This document shows positions 13,982-22,182 of a DNA stretch of 28,739 nucleotides, piece by piece. The number at the start of each line of letters is the position of its first letter. The first letter of the stretch is position 1. The position numbers were made by a program, and so were the translations under genes. Under the pieces are notes generated by a model. It ran no database searches. It saw nothing but the letters and a program-made list of their open reading frames with translations, and had not been told where the DNA came from. This DNA is from JAJTHY01 sp964458795 (GTDB lineage: Bacteria > Pseudomonadota > Alphaproteobacteria > Rickettsiales > Midichloriaceae), in NCBI GenBank assembly GCA_964458795.1, contig CAYWJW010000019.1, positions 1 to 28,739 of the forward strand, written 5' to 3'.

Positions 13982-16402
13982 CTATGCGTCAAGATTCTCA
14001 ACTTTGAGTGCATTATCTTGGATAAATGCTCTTCTTGGCTCTACTACATCTCCCATAAGTACGGTGAATACTTCTTCAGCTTCATCAAAATCTTCAATCC
14101 TAACTTGCAGCAAAGTCCTAGCTTCAGGGTTTAGTGTAGTATCCCATAACTGGTCGGCATTCATTTCACCTAGCCCTTTAAAGCGTTGTATAATAAGACC
14201 AGATCTCGCAGCTTCAAAAAAGTTCTCCATAAACTCTGAAGGAGTTCTACAAATAAACTTTTTATCCTTGCGCAAAACCTCTACTGGGTTTGCAAACACA
14301 TCGCGCAATGACGATACTAAAGATTCAATTTTCGCAGCCTCATGGGATGATATTGTGAACCTATTTATCACTGTGTCCTCATTCACTCCACGCTCATTGC
14401 GGGTCATACGAAGCTCGTCATTCTCAAATGTTACATTCCAAGAAGCTTGTGGCCCTGTTTCTAGAGCGCTCAAGTACGACTTAAGACGCGCAACAACTTT
14501 ATCCATATCTGCATCTACGCTATAGAACCCTGCGATTATGGCAGCTTCTAGCATTCTAGTAGAAACAGACTTAGCGGAGGCTAAAAGCGCTGTATAATAT
14601 TCATTAAGTGTATTTACCAAGGCTGATAAATCAGCTCCAGCACGCTGCTCGCCACCTGATGTAACGACTGTGTTTTCAATCGATGATGTGATTAAGTACT
14701 CTTGAAGCTCTTGCTCATCCTTCACGTATAACTCAACTTGCCCTCTTTTCACTTTATAAAGAGGAGGTTGCGCGATATAAAGATGGCCAGCTTTTATAAC
14801 ATCTGACATATGCCTATAGAAGAAAGTTAACAATAATGTGCGTATATGCGCTCCATCAATATCAGCATCAGTCATGATAACAATTTTATGATATCTTAAT
14901 TTCTCAAGATTAAATTCCTCTTTACCAATACTAGTACCAATCGCGGTAATCATGGTGCCGATCTCAGCTGAATTCAACATCTTATCAAAACGCGCGCGTT
15001 CCACATTAAGAATCTTACCCTTGAGGGGTAAGATCGCCTGAGTTCTGCGATCCCTGCCTTGCTTTGCAGGGCCACCTGCAGATTCACCCTCAACTAGGAA
15101 CAATTCACACTCTGATGGATCTTTAGATTGACAGTTAGCCAACTTTCCAGGCAATGTCGAAATATCCAAGCCACCTTTTTTACGAGATAAATCTCGCGCC
15201 TTGCGCGCGGCTTCACGGGCTATTGCTGCCTCTAAAATTTTTCCTACGATAACTTTGGCTTCATGAGGATGCGTCTCAAACCACTTGGCAAGCAGTTCTG
15301 CAACCACATGCTCCACCGCAGTTCTCACTTCGTTGTTAACCAGTTTATCCTTAGTTTGTGACGCAAACTTTGGATCTGGAACCTTTACAGAAAGCACTGA
15401 AGTAAGTCCTTCGCGCATATCTTCAGGAGATAAATTAAGTTTCTCTTTTTTAAATGCACCGCTTTCGTTAGCGTAGTTATTTATGCATCGCGTAAGTGCT
15501 GCTCTAAATCCGGCTAGATGCGTACCACCTTCACGCTGACGAATGTTATTTGTAAAACATAGTGAATTCTCATGATAGCTATCATTCCACTGCATTGCCA
15601 TGTCTACCGCAACATCTCCAGCTTCTCCCTGTATTATGATAGCTTGATGAAGTGGCGCCTTACTCTTATCCAATTCCTTTACGAAGGCCTCGATACCCCC
15701 AGTATAAAGCAAATCAGCTTCCAATTTTGGATTCTCGCGTAGATCTTCTATTACTATATGAATCCCTGAGTTAAGGAATGCCAGCTCACGCATGCGATGC
15801 TCAAGCGTTGTGAAGCTAAACTCCTTAACTGCAAAGTACTTATCAGATGGGTAGAATGTTATTTGCGTACCTTTTTGTTCACCTGCATCACCTATTTCTC
15901 TAAGGTCATATTCCTTAATGCCATCAACAAAGCGTAATTGATATTTCTTTCCCCCACGCCAAATGATTAATTCTAGCCAATCTGAAAGTGCATTAACTAC
16001 AGATACACCAACTCCATGTAGGCCGCCTGAAACTTTATAAGAGTTACTATCAAACTTACCTCCTGCATGCAGTTGCGTCATAATTACTTCAGCGGCAGAT
16101 ATCCCTTCTTCCTCATGGATATCAGTTGGTATACCTCTACCATCATCACGAACAGTTACAGAACCATCTGGATTTATAGATACATAGATATTCTTGCAGT
16201 GCCCGGCCAATGCTTCATCTACAGCATTATCCACCACTTCATATACCATGTGGTGAAGGCCTGTACCATCTGCGGTATTGCCGATGTACATTTCTGGACG
16301 TTTTTGAACGCCTTCCAGACCTTTAAGTACTTTAATAGAATGGGCACCGTATTCCTGGTTAGCCTTCTGTAATTGTTCTGATTCTTTTGTAGGGTGGGGC
16401 AT
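13982..16402 (-). CDS. gyrB: DNA gyrase subunit B
   Basis: ATPase and Toprim subunit of gyrase, which introduces negative supercoils. The GHKL ATPase region shows EVVDNAVDEALAG (residues 55-67), DDGRGIP (86-92) and GGLHGVGVSVVNALS (126-140). The Toprim domain has EGE (438-440) and TDADIDGAH (511-519). The gyrase-specific QRFKGLGEMNADQLWDTT lies in the C-terminal part. At 806 residues it has the long insertion also found in E. coli GyrB. The residue matching E. coli D426 in GDSAGG is Glu440 here, and the following GGSAK is GGPAK. The 489-bp upstream gap holds repeats; no confident promoter was identified in it. Confidence 0.98.
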   Translation of the reverse strand: MPHPTKESEQLQKANQEYGAHSIKVLKGLEGVQKRPEMYIGNTADGTGLHHMVYEVVDNAVDEALAGHCKNIYVSINPDGSVTVRDDGRGIPTDIHEEEGISAAEVIMTQLHAGGKFDSNSYKVSGGLHGVGVSVVNALSDWLELIIWRGGKKYQLRFVDGIKEYDLREIGDAGEQKGTQITFYPSDKYFAVKEFSFTTLEHRMRELAFLNSGIHIVIEDLRENPKLEADLLYTGGIEAFVKELDKSKAPLHQAIIIQGEAGDVAVDMAMQWNDSYHENSLCFTNNIRQREGGTHLAGFRAALTRCINNYANESGAFKKEKLNLSPEDMREGLTSVLSVKVPDPKFASQTKDKLVNNEVRTAVEHVVAELLAKWFETHPHEAKVIVGKILEAAIAREAARKARDLSRKKGGLDISTLPGKLANCQSKDPSECELFLVEGESAGGPAKQGRDRRTQAILPLKGKILNVERARFDKMLNSAEIGTMITAIGTSIGKEEFNLEKLRYHKIVIMTDADIDGAHIRTLLLTFFYRHMSDVIKAGHLYIAQPPLYKVKRGQVELYVKDEQELQEYLITSSIENTVVTSGGEQRAGADLSALVNTLNEYYTALLASAKSVSTRMLEAAIIAGFYSVDADMDKVVARLKSYLSALETGPQASWNVTFENDELRMTRNERGVNEDTVINRFTISSHEAAKIESLVSSLRDVFANPVEVLRKDKKFICRTPSEFMENFFEAARSGLIIQRFKGLGEMNADQLWDTTLNPEARTLLQVRIEDFDEAEEVFTVLMGDVVEPRRAFIQDNALKVENLDA

Positions 16403-16491
16403 TTATTACAACATAATTTAGTTAGAGGAATTTACCACAGCAAATTTTATATAGCAAGGCGCTCTGTAAACTTGATATCAAATCCTAATCA

Positions 16492-16510
16492 TAATACCAA
16501 TTCCACTAAA
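16492..16510 (+). repeat. 19-bp dispersed repeat TAATACCAATTCCA[C/G]TAAA, copy A
   Basis: Identical over 18 of 19 bases with copies at 16727-16745 and 28548-28566; the variable base is C here and G in the other two. All three lie between genes and in the same orientation. It may be the edge of a larger repeat family. Confidence 0.6.
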
Positions 16511-16602
16511 TAAATTAACAGATGCACTTCAATATTCACTTTTTTAGTTTGATGTGGGAGACGCAAAATATAGCTAATTTTATACTGACTTAGCTATATT
16601 TC

Positions 16603-16677
16603 TCTCATCTTATGTTTATTAGTATAGTTGACTCGATAGGGTCAATGGAAGTCCCTATGCAAAAAATAATTGAACAT
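16603..16677. repeat. Dispersed intergenic repeat, copy 2 (75 bp)
   Basis: Aligns with 9261-9333 in the same orientation, with long conserved blocks either side of a variable stretch. A 51-codon frame runs through this copy only (16612-16767) and is interrupted or shifted in the other copy, so coding is not supported. Confidence 0.65.
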
Positions 16678-16726
16678 CTGGGAGAAGGTAAATTAAGGCT
16701 TGCCTTAATGTGGCGCAAAAAACATG

Positions 16727-16745
16727 TAATACCAATTCCAGTAAA
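16727..16745 (+). repeat. 19-bp dispersed repeat, copy B
   Basis: Matches copy C at 28548-28566 exactly over 19 bases and copy A at 18 of 19. It lies 50 bp past the 75-bp repeat and about 70 bp before the strong hairpin. Confidence 0.6.
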
Positions 16746-16812
16746 GACTGTACAGAAGCGGAATTAAAAAGCGGATAACCTCCATTAAGAGCGTTAGTGA
16801 AGTTTAATATGG

Positions 16813-16836
16813 ATCCTGCGATCAAGGTCGCAGGAT
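16813..16836. repeat. Perfect hairpin (9-bp stem, 6-base loop)
   Basis: ATCCTGCGA pairs exactly with TCGCAGGAT around the loop TCAAGG, flanked by TGG and GACA. It lies 56 bp beyond the cckA stop. No T-tract follows on either strand, so it is better viewed as a palindromic repeat element than a classic terminator. Similar TGGATCC-hairpin-GGATGACA elements are known to me from Rickettsiales genomes; that link is from memory. Confidence 0.65.
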
Positions 16837-16891
16837 GACAGGAATTGGGCTTTACTTGCTGTATTACTTATAACCTAATCCCGAACTGAGG

Positions 16892-19390
16892 TTACAAATT
16901 AATTACATCTTTCACCGTCGCCAGTAATTGTTTTAAAGAAAATGGTTTTGCTAAGAAGTTGAAGTCTCGTTTATCACCATATTCTTCTGTAAACGCTTCT
17001 TCAGCATAACCAGAGATGAATATAACTTTGAGCTTTGGCTTTAACTCTTGCAGTTTTGTAACCAAGTTTGGGCCGCTCATTTCAGGCATCAATACATCAG
17101 TAACAAGCAAATCAAAATCTATATTGCCACTACGTATCTCTTCAAGGGCGTCTCTGCCTGAAGCAAAGTCAATAACGGTATATCCCTTATTGGTTAGCAC
17201 ATTTTTAGCAAACATTCTTATCGCATCCTCATCTTCGACTAATACAATAGTACCACTCCCTGTTACATCGGTGCTTATAGAATCTTTTATTGTGAGTAGC
17301 TCTGATTTGGCTTCTATGAATTTATTATCTTCCTCCACAAGATCATATTTAGGGAATAGGATAATAAACTTGGTACCCTTGCCGACTTTACTTTTAACAA
17401 AGATATAAGCATCAGATTGGTGTATAACTCCATACACAGTTGAAAGCCCTAATCCAGTGCCGGACATATGAGATTTGGTAGAGTAGAATGGTTCGAAAAT
17501 ACTTTTGATGTTTTCCTTCGCAATTCCGCAACCTGTATCTTCAACAGATATAAGAACATAATCACCAGGCGGAGGCTTCTTTTCACCTAGTGGAGCGACA
17601 TATCCAGAAAGTTTTGTATCTGGATCACAAACAAAGTTCTCCACAGATATGTAAAGCTCCCCTTCTCCTCCTATTGCCTGTTGAGCATTTACTACAAGAT
17701 TAAGTATTACTTGCTCCATCTGCACAATATCTACCTTTATGTGCCAAATATCTGGGTCTATTTGCTGGGTAAACTTAATGCGAGTACCTATAAGACGGTG
17801 AACGAGCGGGGTAAACTCACTAAATAAATCTATAGGACTTACCACTCGTAATTTTAAAGTTTGCTTACGAGAAAAGGCAAGCAATCGATTTACTAAACTA
17901 GATGCCCTATCAGCACTTTGTTTAATCTGCATTATATTAGAGAACGATGGATCTCCCATGCCATGACGAAGTAAAAGCAGATCACAGAAACCAGAAATTG
18001 CTGTTAGTATATTATTAAAATCATGCGCAACCGACCCAACAAGTTGCCCTATGGTCTGCATTCGTTGGGCATGTGATAGATTATCTTCCAATTGCTTTTG
18101 CTGAGTAACATCTGTTATACGCACCATAAAACCATGAAATCTACCATCAAGATTTAATATTTTACTTAAGAAAACCTCGAAGACCTTAGATGAGTTCTTA
18201 AGTGACATGCTTGGGATATTCTCTGGCTCTGTAAATCCAGATGCGATAGTTGATATTTTTTCTGAAATAGTTTTCCCACTTTCTTCAAGGAATAACCCAG
18301 CGAATTCCATACCTATAAGATTCTTTTTTGAAACGATTTTTAAAAAAGTCTGATTGAATCTCAAAATCTTGCCCATTTCATCCAGAATGCATACTGGATA
18401 CGGAGATTTATCAAAAAAGCACTTCCAACTATAATCGATCCAGTGCTTCTCTAAATGATCGGTAAAATAGCTTATTTCCTTTTGTCGCAGGCGGATTAGA
18501 AATCCATAAGCTTTAGTTACAGTATTAGTATCATCAAACTTATTGGCAATTATTAATAGGAAGTTATCAATATCATTATGCCGTGTTCGAATAGTTACAA
18601 ATTTCTGTAAGTAATTTGCCTGGTTGGGAATACCAGTATCCATATTTCCAGCGCTTTCGTTTATTATTAGGTCTTTTAAGGCTATAGATGTTTCAAAGAA
18701 CTCAGACAATTTATAACCAATGCTATTGGCCAGATGTATATTAGTCTTAGTTATAAACCCATACTTATCCAGTTCAAAGTATCCAATGGGCAATTGCTCA
18801 TAGAACATGCGGTAGTTGTTATTGGCAAAGCTTTGGCGCAACTTTATGCAATGCAATTCACTTGAGATTTTAAGTGGCTTTATTATTAGATCGTAGCAGT
18901 TATGGCCATATCTTACATCCGGTACATATAGAGTATCAAGATGTTTTATAAGGCGCTCACTATTGATATTTTTAGAGTAACCTTTAATGAACTTTTCTAT
19001 TTGAGCGATTTCTATTGAACTTATGTCTAGATCGGTCAGTAAAGCAGACAACTTCTTATTGTTTTGTTCATGGATACGGAAGGCTTCTGCTGTATAACTC
19101 AAACAGTTTAAATTTCCATCAACAAAACACAGGACTTCTCCATCAATATTTGCAACTTCATTCAATATGGCGAACTTATCTTTGCTCTGTTTAAGCAGCA
19201 ATCCAAAGTGACTAAGTACAATCACATTCGCGACACAAGCAAACCCAAAACTAAGTAGATAACTGAAGAAGATGGCTATGTTGTCCGTGCGATCCCAAGT
19301 TAATATTGCTAGGAATGACAAGAAGCTGATGAAGAAAACCCCAATTATTATAGTAAGTGGCTTTAAAATTATCTTCAGACTATCTCGCAC
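16892..19390 (-). CDS. cckA: CckA-type hybrid histidine kinase
   Basis: Membrane hybrid kinase of the alphaproteobacterial CckA family, which drives cell-cycle control through a phosphotransferase and CtrA. Two N-terminal membrane helices (about residues 11-31 and 38-60) are followed by PAS-like regions (about 195-300 and 320-430). The dimerisation domain has phosphorylated His456 in SVAHDFNNILTAISG. The ATPase has N568 (N-box), EDTGCGI (617-623) and GTGLGLS (644-650). A C-terminal receiver has Asp765 and Lys815. At 832 residues it is full length. It starts at GTG 15 bp after the phoB-like stop; an AGGAG overlapping that stop lies 12 bases upstream. Neither ctrA nor a recognisable phosphotransferase is in the window. 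Confidence 0.93.
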   Translation of the reverse strand: MRDSLKIILKPLTIIIGVFFISFLSFLAILTWDRTDNIAIFFSYLLSFGFACVANVIVLSHFGLLLKQSKDKFAILNEVANIDGEVLCFVDGNLNCLSYTAEAFRIHEQNNKKLSALLTDLDISSIEIAQIEKFIKGYSKNINSERLIKHLDTLYVPDVRYGHNCYDLIIKPLKISSELHCIKLRQSFANNNYRMFYEQLPIGYFELDKYGFITKTNIHLANSIGYKLSEFFETSIALKDLIINESAGNMDTGIPNQANYLQKFVTIRTRHNDIDNFLLIIANKFDDTNTVTKAYGFLIRLRQKEISYFTDHLEKHWIDYSWKCFFDKSPYPVCILDEMGKILRFNQTFLKIVSKKNLIGMEFAGLFLEESGKTISEKISTIASGFTEPENIPSMSLKNSSKVFEVFLSKILNLDGRFHGFMVRITDVTQQKQLEDNLSHAQRMQTIGQLVGSVAHDFNNILTAISGFCDLLLLRHGMGDPSFSNIMQIKQSADRASSLVNRLLAFSRKQTLKLRVVSPIDLFSEFTPLVHRLIGTRIKFTQQIDPDIWHIKVDIVQMEQVILNLVVNAQQAIGGEGELYISVENFVCDPDTKLSGYVAPLGEKKPPPGDYVLISVEDTGCGIAKENIKSIFEPFYSTKSHMSGTGLGLSTVYGVIHQSDAYIFVKSKVGKGTKFIILFPKYDLVEEDNKFIEAKSELLTIKDSISTDVTGSGTIVLVEDEDAIRMFAKNVLTNKGYTVIDFASGRDALEEIRSGNIDFDLLVTDVLMPEMSGPNLVTKLQELKPKLKVIFISGYAEEAFTEEYGDKRDFNFLAKPFSLKQLLATVKDVINL

Positions 19391-19405
19391 AAGATTATAA
19401 AACTC

Positions 19406-20140
19406 CTACTTGGTTTTTTTGGTAGCTTTCTTCTCCTTATTAGATTTTAAAGTATACCCGCTAAGACGAATTGTTTGGATAATGTCAAAATCATCAGAAC
19501 TCGCATCTAGTAATGCTTTGCGAAGACGGGTAATGTGAACATCTACAGTGCGCGACCCTACGTAAACATCAGTACCCCAAATCTTATCCATTAAGGCCTC
19601 ACGAGACAGTACACGACCCGGATTTTCCATAAGTATTTGTAGGATCTTAAACTCGATTGGCGATAACTTAATTTCTGTCTCAGAACGGTGTACGGTGTGT
19701 GAAGCAAGATCTACAATGATGTCTTCAAATATCAATGGCTTACTTGAGAAAGCGGGACGCATACGCCTAAGTATAGCTCTAATCCTAGCTACTAATTCAG
19801 GCGGAGAGAATGGTTTTGATAGATAATCATCAGCTCCTTTCTCGAGACCCATAATCTTATCCATTTCCTCACCTCTAGCGGAAATCATAATAATAGGAAC
19901 ATTAGCTATTTCAGGAGTTGAACGAATAATACGGCATACTTCTATGCCAGAGATAGATGGCAACATCCAATCAAGTAATATTAGATCAGGTTTGTGATGC
20001 TTTGCTATGTTAATGGCATCCGCTCCATCAGCACTGGTGAAGATCAGATACCCTTCTTTTTTAAGGTTATATTTAATGATGGAAGCTATTGATTCTTCGT
20101 CTTCTACCACTAGTATGGAAGGTTTTAATTCTTTGGACAT
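19406..20140 (-). CDS. phoB: PhoB-like OmpR-family response regulator
   Basis: A two-domain transcription factor of 244 residues. The receiver is intact: acidic pair E13/D14, phosphoacceptor D57 in LLDWMLP, beta-4 Ser near residue 87, and Lys109 in LSKPF. The winged-helix DNA-binding domain follows (about 135-230) with RTVDVHITRLRKAL as recognition region. DWMLPSISGIEVCR is typical of PhoB, but no phoR or phosphate transport gene is nearby, so phosphate control is not established. The Lys-rich end (EKKATKKTK) is unusual. It precedes cckA by 15 bp, suggesting co-transcription. No Shine-Dalgarno is visible. Confidence 0.85.
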   Translation of the reverse strand: MSKELKPSILVVEDEESIASIIKYNLKKEGYLIFTSADGADAINIAKHHKPDLILLDWMLPSISGIEVCRIIRSTPEIANVPIIMISARGEEMDKIMGLEKGADDYLSKPFSPPELVARIRAILRRMRPAFSSKPLIFEDIIVDLASHTVHRSETEIKLSPIEFKILQILMENPGRVLSREALMDKIWGTDVYVGSRTVDVHITRLRKALLDASSDDFDIIQTIRLSGYTLKSNKEKKATKKTK

Positions 20141-20150
20141 AATATTTAAT

Positions 20151-20199
20151 ACGTTGTTATTTAATGTAATTGTAACTTAAGTAACAACGTTTGTAAACG
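20151..20199 (-). promoter_or_regulatory. Promoter with overlapping operator-like dyads for phoB-cckA
   Basis: On the minus strand a -35 TTTACA (20197-20192) and -10 TACAAT (20174-20169) are separated by exactly 17 bp. A perfect 9-bp inverted repeat, ACGTTGTTA (20151-20159) and TAACAACGT (20182-20190), flanks the -10, with one arm inside the spacer and the other just past the expected start site. A second dyad, CGTTT-GT-AAACG (20188-20199), overlaps the -35. The layout suggests binding of a dimeric regulator, perhaps the phoB product itself. Confidence 0.5.
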
Positions 20200-20301
20200 A
20201 TTATAGCCAAAAAAAGTCAATATTTTTTTTGTTAAATTTGATTTTGCACTGCTAAATGCTTGCAAAAAGTCCAAAAAAACAATTATATTGTATATATAAC
20301 C

Positions 20302-21939
20302 TTAAACAATCTCAGGTTGAGTGCTATGACTAACTAAAATATCAAAATATGGATTAATATTGCCAATCATAACATATTCTTCCTCAACAGTCTTAGCCTT
20401 AACAGGTATTTCCTCAGGTATTTCAAGGGCATCTTTAATATTAGGATGATGAATTGGCACCTGGCGGTTAAGGTTATCATGATACATAATTTCTGGATCA
20501 AGCTCCTGCAAAGCTTTAGCAGCATTTTTAGCACTATGCTCCGCAGCTATATTGCTCAGTTTTTCATGAGTATCATTAACAAAATGCAGATTAGCCCCAT
20601 GCTCTACCATAAATTTAATAGCAGCAGGGTCATCAGCCCATACGGCAAAACTAAGTGGGATGTTATCACCAAACAAATCAGGTGCATTTATGTCAGAGGT
20701 AGCGTCAACAACCTTTTTAAGGAGCACAAGCTTCTCATCGGATGGCTTCATTTTAGCTACTAGGTGTAGAGCAATTTCACCCCGCTTGTTCGGCACATTG
20801 ACATCAACACCAAGTTTGTCAATTAGTAGTGTAGCCTTTTTTATATCATTCATTATTAAAGCTTGATGCAAGGCATTGTTACCATCTTTGTCTTGCTGGT
20901 TAGCTTGCTCTAGTAGCAGGGAATACGAAAGAGTAGATGAATCTAGATAACCAAGGTCATAGCTTTGTTTAAATAATGGTACATGTTTATTTACTATTTC
21001 CGCAAATGGTATGCGTGAGCATATGGTATAAGTTCCATGTGCTGAAATAGCGTCATAAAAAGTTCCCTGATCATTCATATCAAGGTTATCCGCTCGAACA
21101 AAGTTCAGAAAATGCCCTTTAAAGCCCATTTCTCTGAATAATCTTGCTATGGAATCATGACAGGTATTGTTGTAGAAACAGTAAAAATTCTCACCGTCAT
21201 GATATGTTTGTTTGAAAAAATAAAGCCCTTTTGATAGCTTAGACGCATCAGAAGCATTTAAATATTGGGCTTTTGGCGCACTCTTAGCAAAATCTTCTGA
21301 GTACTTGCTAAACACCTTCTTTGCTATTTCCAATTGCTCTTTGGTTATTAACACTTCAACGCCGAAAGATGCTTTATTCTCTTTCGGATTTATCCCGGCT
21401 TTAATGAAGACATTTCCTCGGTAATATTTATCTTCATATGCACGTTCATTTCTAACTATATTTTCCCCAAACCATTTGCCAAATGGCTTTACAGAGGTTC
21501 CTGGGAGTGATTCTACGCCAGTTTTTAAGTTTTTGAAGTGTGGATAGCCGTGATACTCAGCGTTTTTAAAGATAACGGAATGCGTATATTCAGTCTTGTC
21601 TCCTAAGAACTCTTTACGTACAGTCTCAAGGTCTGCATTGTTGATAATTATCAAGTGGTTGTTATCGAGCTTTACCGTGACTATATTAAGTTTTGGCGCG
21701 TTAGGATCTTCAATTGCAGGAGTATATTTATTGCTACTGAAATCTAAGTACGTAACATTACTAAGCCCTGCAGCCTCTGTTTTTTCATTAATAAAAGTAC
21801 CAAAAGCTTCTCTGCATTTAAGAGCGTCATCATAACTACTAAAGGTCAAGTACTTTTGCTTTGATACTTTATCTGAATCAAACACAATATTTGTATTATT
21901 TTCAGAAATTTCTTTGAAAATTCTATCATAAACGGACAT
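20302..21939 (-). CDS. Ankyrin-repeat protein with possible permuted papain-like domain
   Basis: A 545-residue protein with no signal peptide. About three ankyrin repeats occupy residues 351-455 (DKDGNNALHQALIMNDIKKA, NKRGEIALHLVAK, LFGDNIPLSFAVWADDPAAIKFMVEHGANLH). The N-terminal region (1-330) is unrecognised as a whole. It contains YTHSVIF with His120 and, later, ITKEQLEIAKKVF (198-210) followed by YNNTCHDSIARLFREMGF with Cys260. A His-first, NNxC-later order resembles circularly permuted NlpC/P60-type (papain-like) domains; this is a hypothesis. Ankyrin proteins of intracellular bacteria are often secreted effectors, so a host-directed role is plausible but unproven. The gene stands alone between phoB and the divergent nuoG. 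Confidence 0.82.
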   Translation of the reverse strand: MSVYDRIFKEISENNTNIVFDSDKVSKQKYLTFSSYDDALKCREAFGTFINEKTEAAGLSNVTYLDFSSNKYTPAIEDPNAPKLNIVTVKLDNNHLIIINNADLETVRKEFLGDKTEYTHSVIFKNAEYHGYPHFKNLKTGVESLPGTSVKPFGKWFGENIVRNERAYEDKYYRGNVFIKAGINPKENKASFGVEVLITKEQLEIAKKVFSKYSEDFAKSAPKAQYLNASDASKLSKGLYFFKQTYHDGENFYCFYNNTCHDSIARLFREMGFKGHFLNFVRADNLDMNDQGTFYDAISAHGTYTICSRIPFAEIVNKHVPLFKQSYDLGYLDSSTLSYSLLLEQANQQDKDGNNALHQALIMNDIKKATLLIDKLGVDVNVPNKRGEIALHLVAKMKPSDEKLVLLKKVVDATSDINAPDLFGDNIPLSFAVWADDPAAIKFMVEHGANLHFVNDTHEKLSNIAAEHSAKNAAKALQELDPEIMYHDNLNRQVPIHHPNIKDALEIPEEIPVKAKTVEEEYVMIGNINPYFDILVSHSTQPEIV

Positions 21940-22182
21940 AATCGAATACTAAACAATGTTTGCGTGAGATAAATTATCAAAATATTCAGATAAATCAAAT
22001 CTTTTAACTTATCATTGTTTAATTTAAAACCAGTCTTGCGACCAATAGGATTTATCGAAGTAGTATAACCCAAAATGATGTCGCTGGCAGTATAGTAGAT
22101 TAGTATGCTCTTGCAATATTTATATGGTCTATTGATACTGGTTATGATATATATTTTTTAGGAAAATTTTATATATTTGCTT

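Larger units (their letters stand above)
16403..16891. other. 489-bp repeat-rich intergenic region between cckA and gyrB
   Basis: No convincing gene is present. The stretch contains two 19-bp TAATACCAATTCCA-type repeats, the second copy of a 73-75 bp dispersed repeat, a short palindrome ATTAAGGC-TT-GCCTTAAT (16692-16709) and a perfect 9-bp-stem hairpin. It serves as upstream region for gyrB and 3' flank for cckA, both on the minus strand. Accumulated repeat fragments suggest an insertion-tolerant gap. Confidence 0.6.

Noticed and set aside
13959..14525. Long plus-strand frame of 188 codons opposite the end of gyrB
   Set aside because: It is antisense to a certain gene, has Ser/Leu-rich composition typical of reverse-frame shadows, and shows no family motif.
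16612..16767. A 51-codon plus-strand frame in the cckA-gyrB gap
   Set aside because: It runs through the dispersed repeat; the equivalent frame in the other copy (9261 onward) is not conserved, and no RBS is present.
16813..16836. Intrinsic terminator for cckA
   Set aside because: The stem is strong, but no T-tract follows on the minus strand and a related hairpin occurs elsewhere, so a palindromic repeat is a better reading.
20141..20180. CtrA boxes (TTAA-N7-TTAA) upstream of phoB-cckA
   Set aside because: Three TTAA tetramers occur, but spacings are 11 and 12 bases, not 7.
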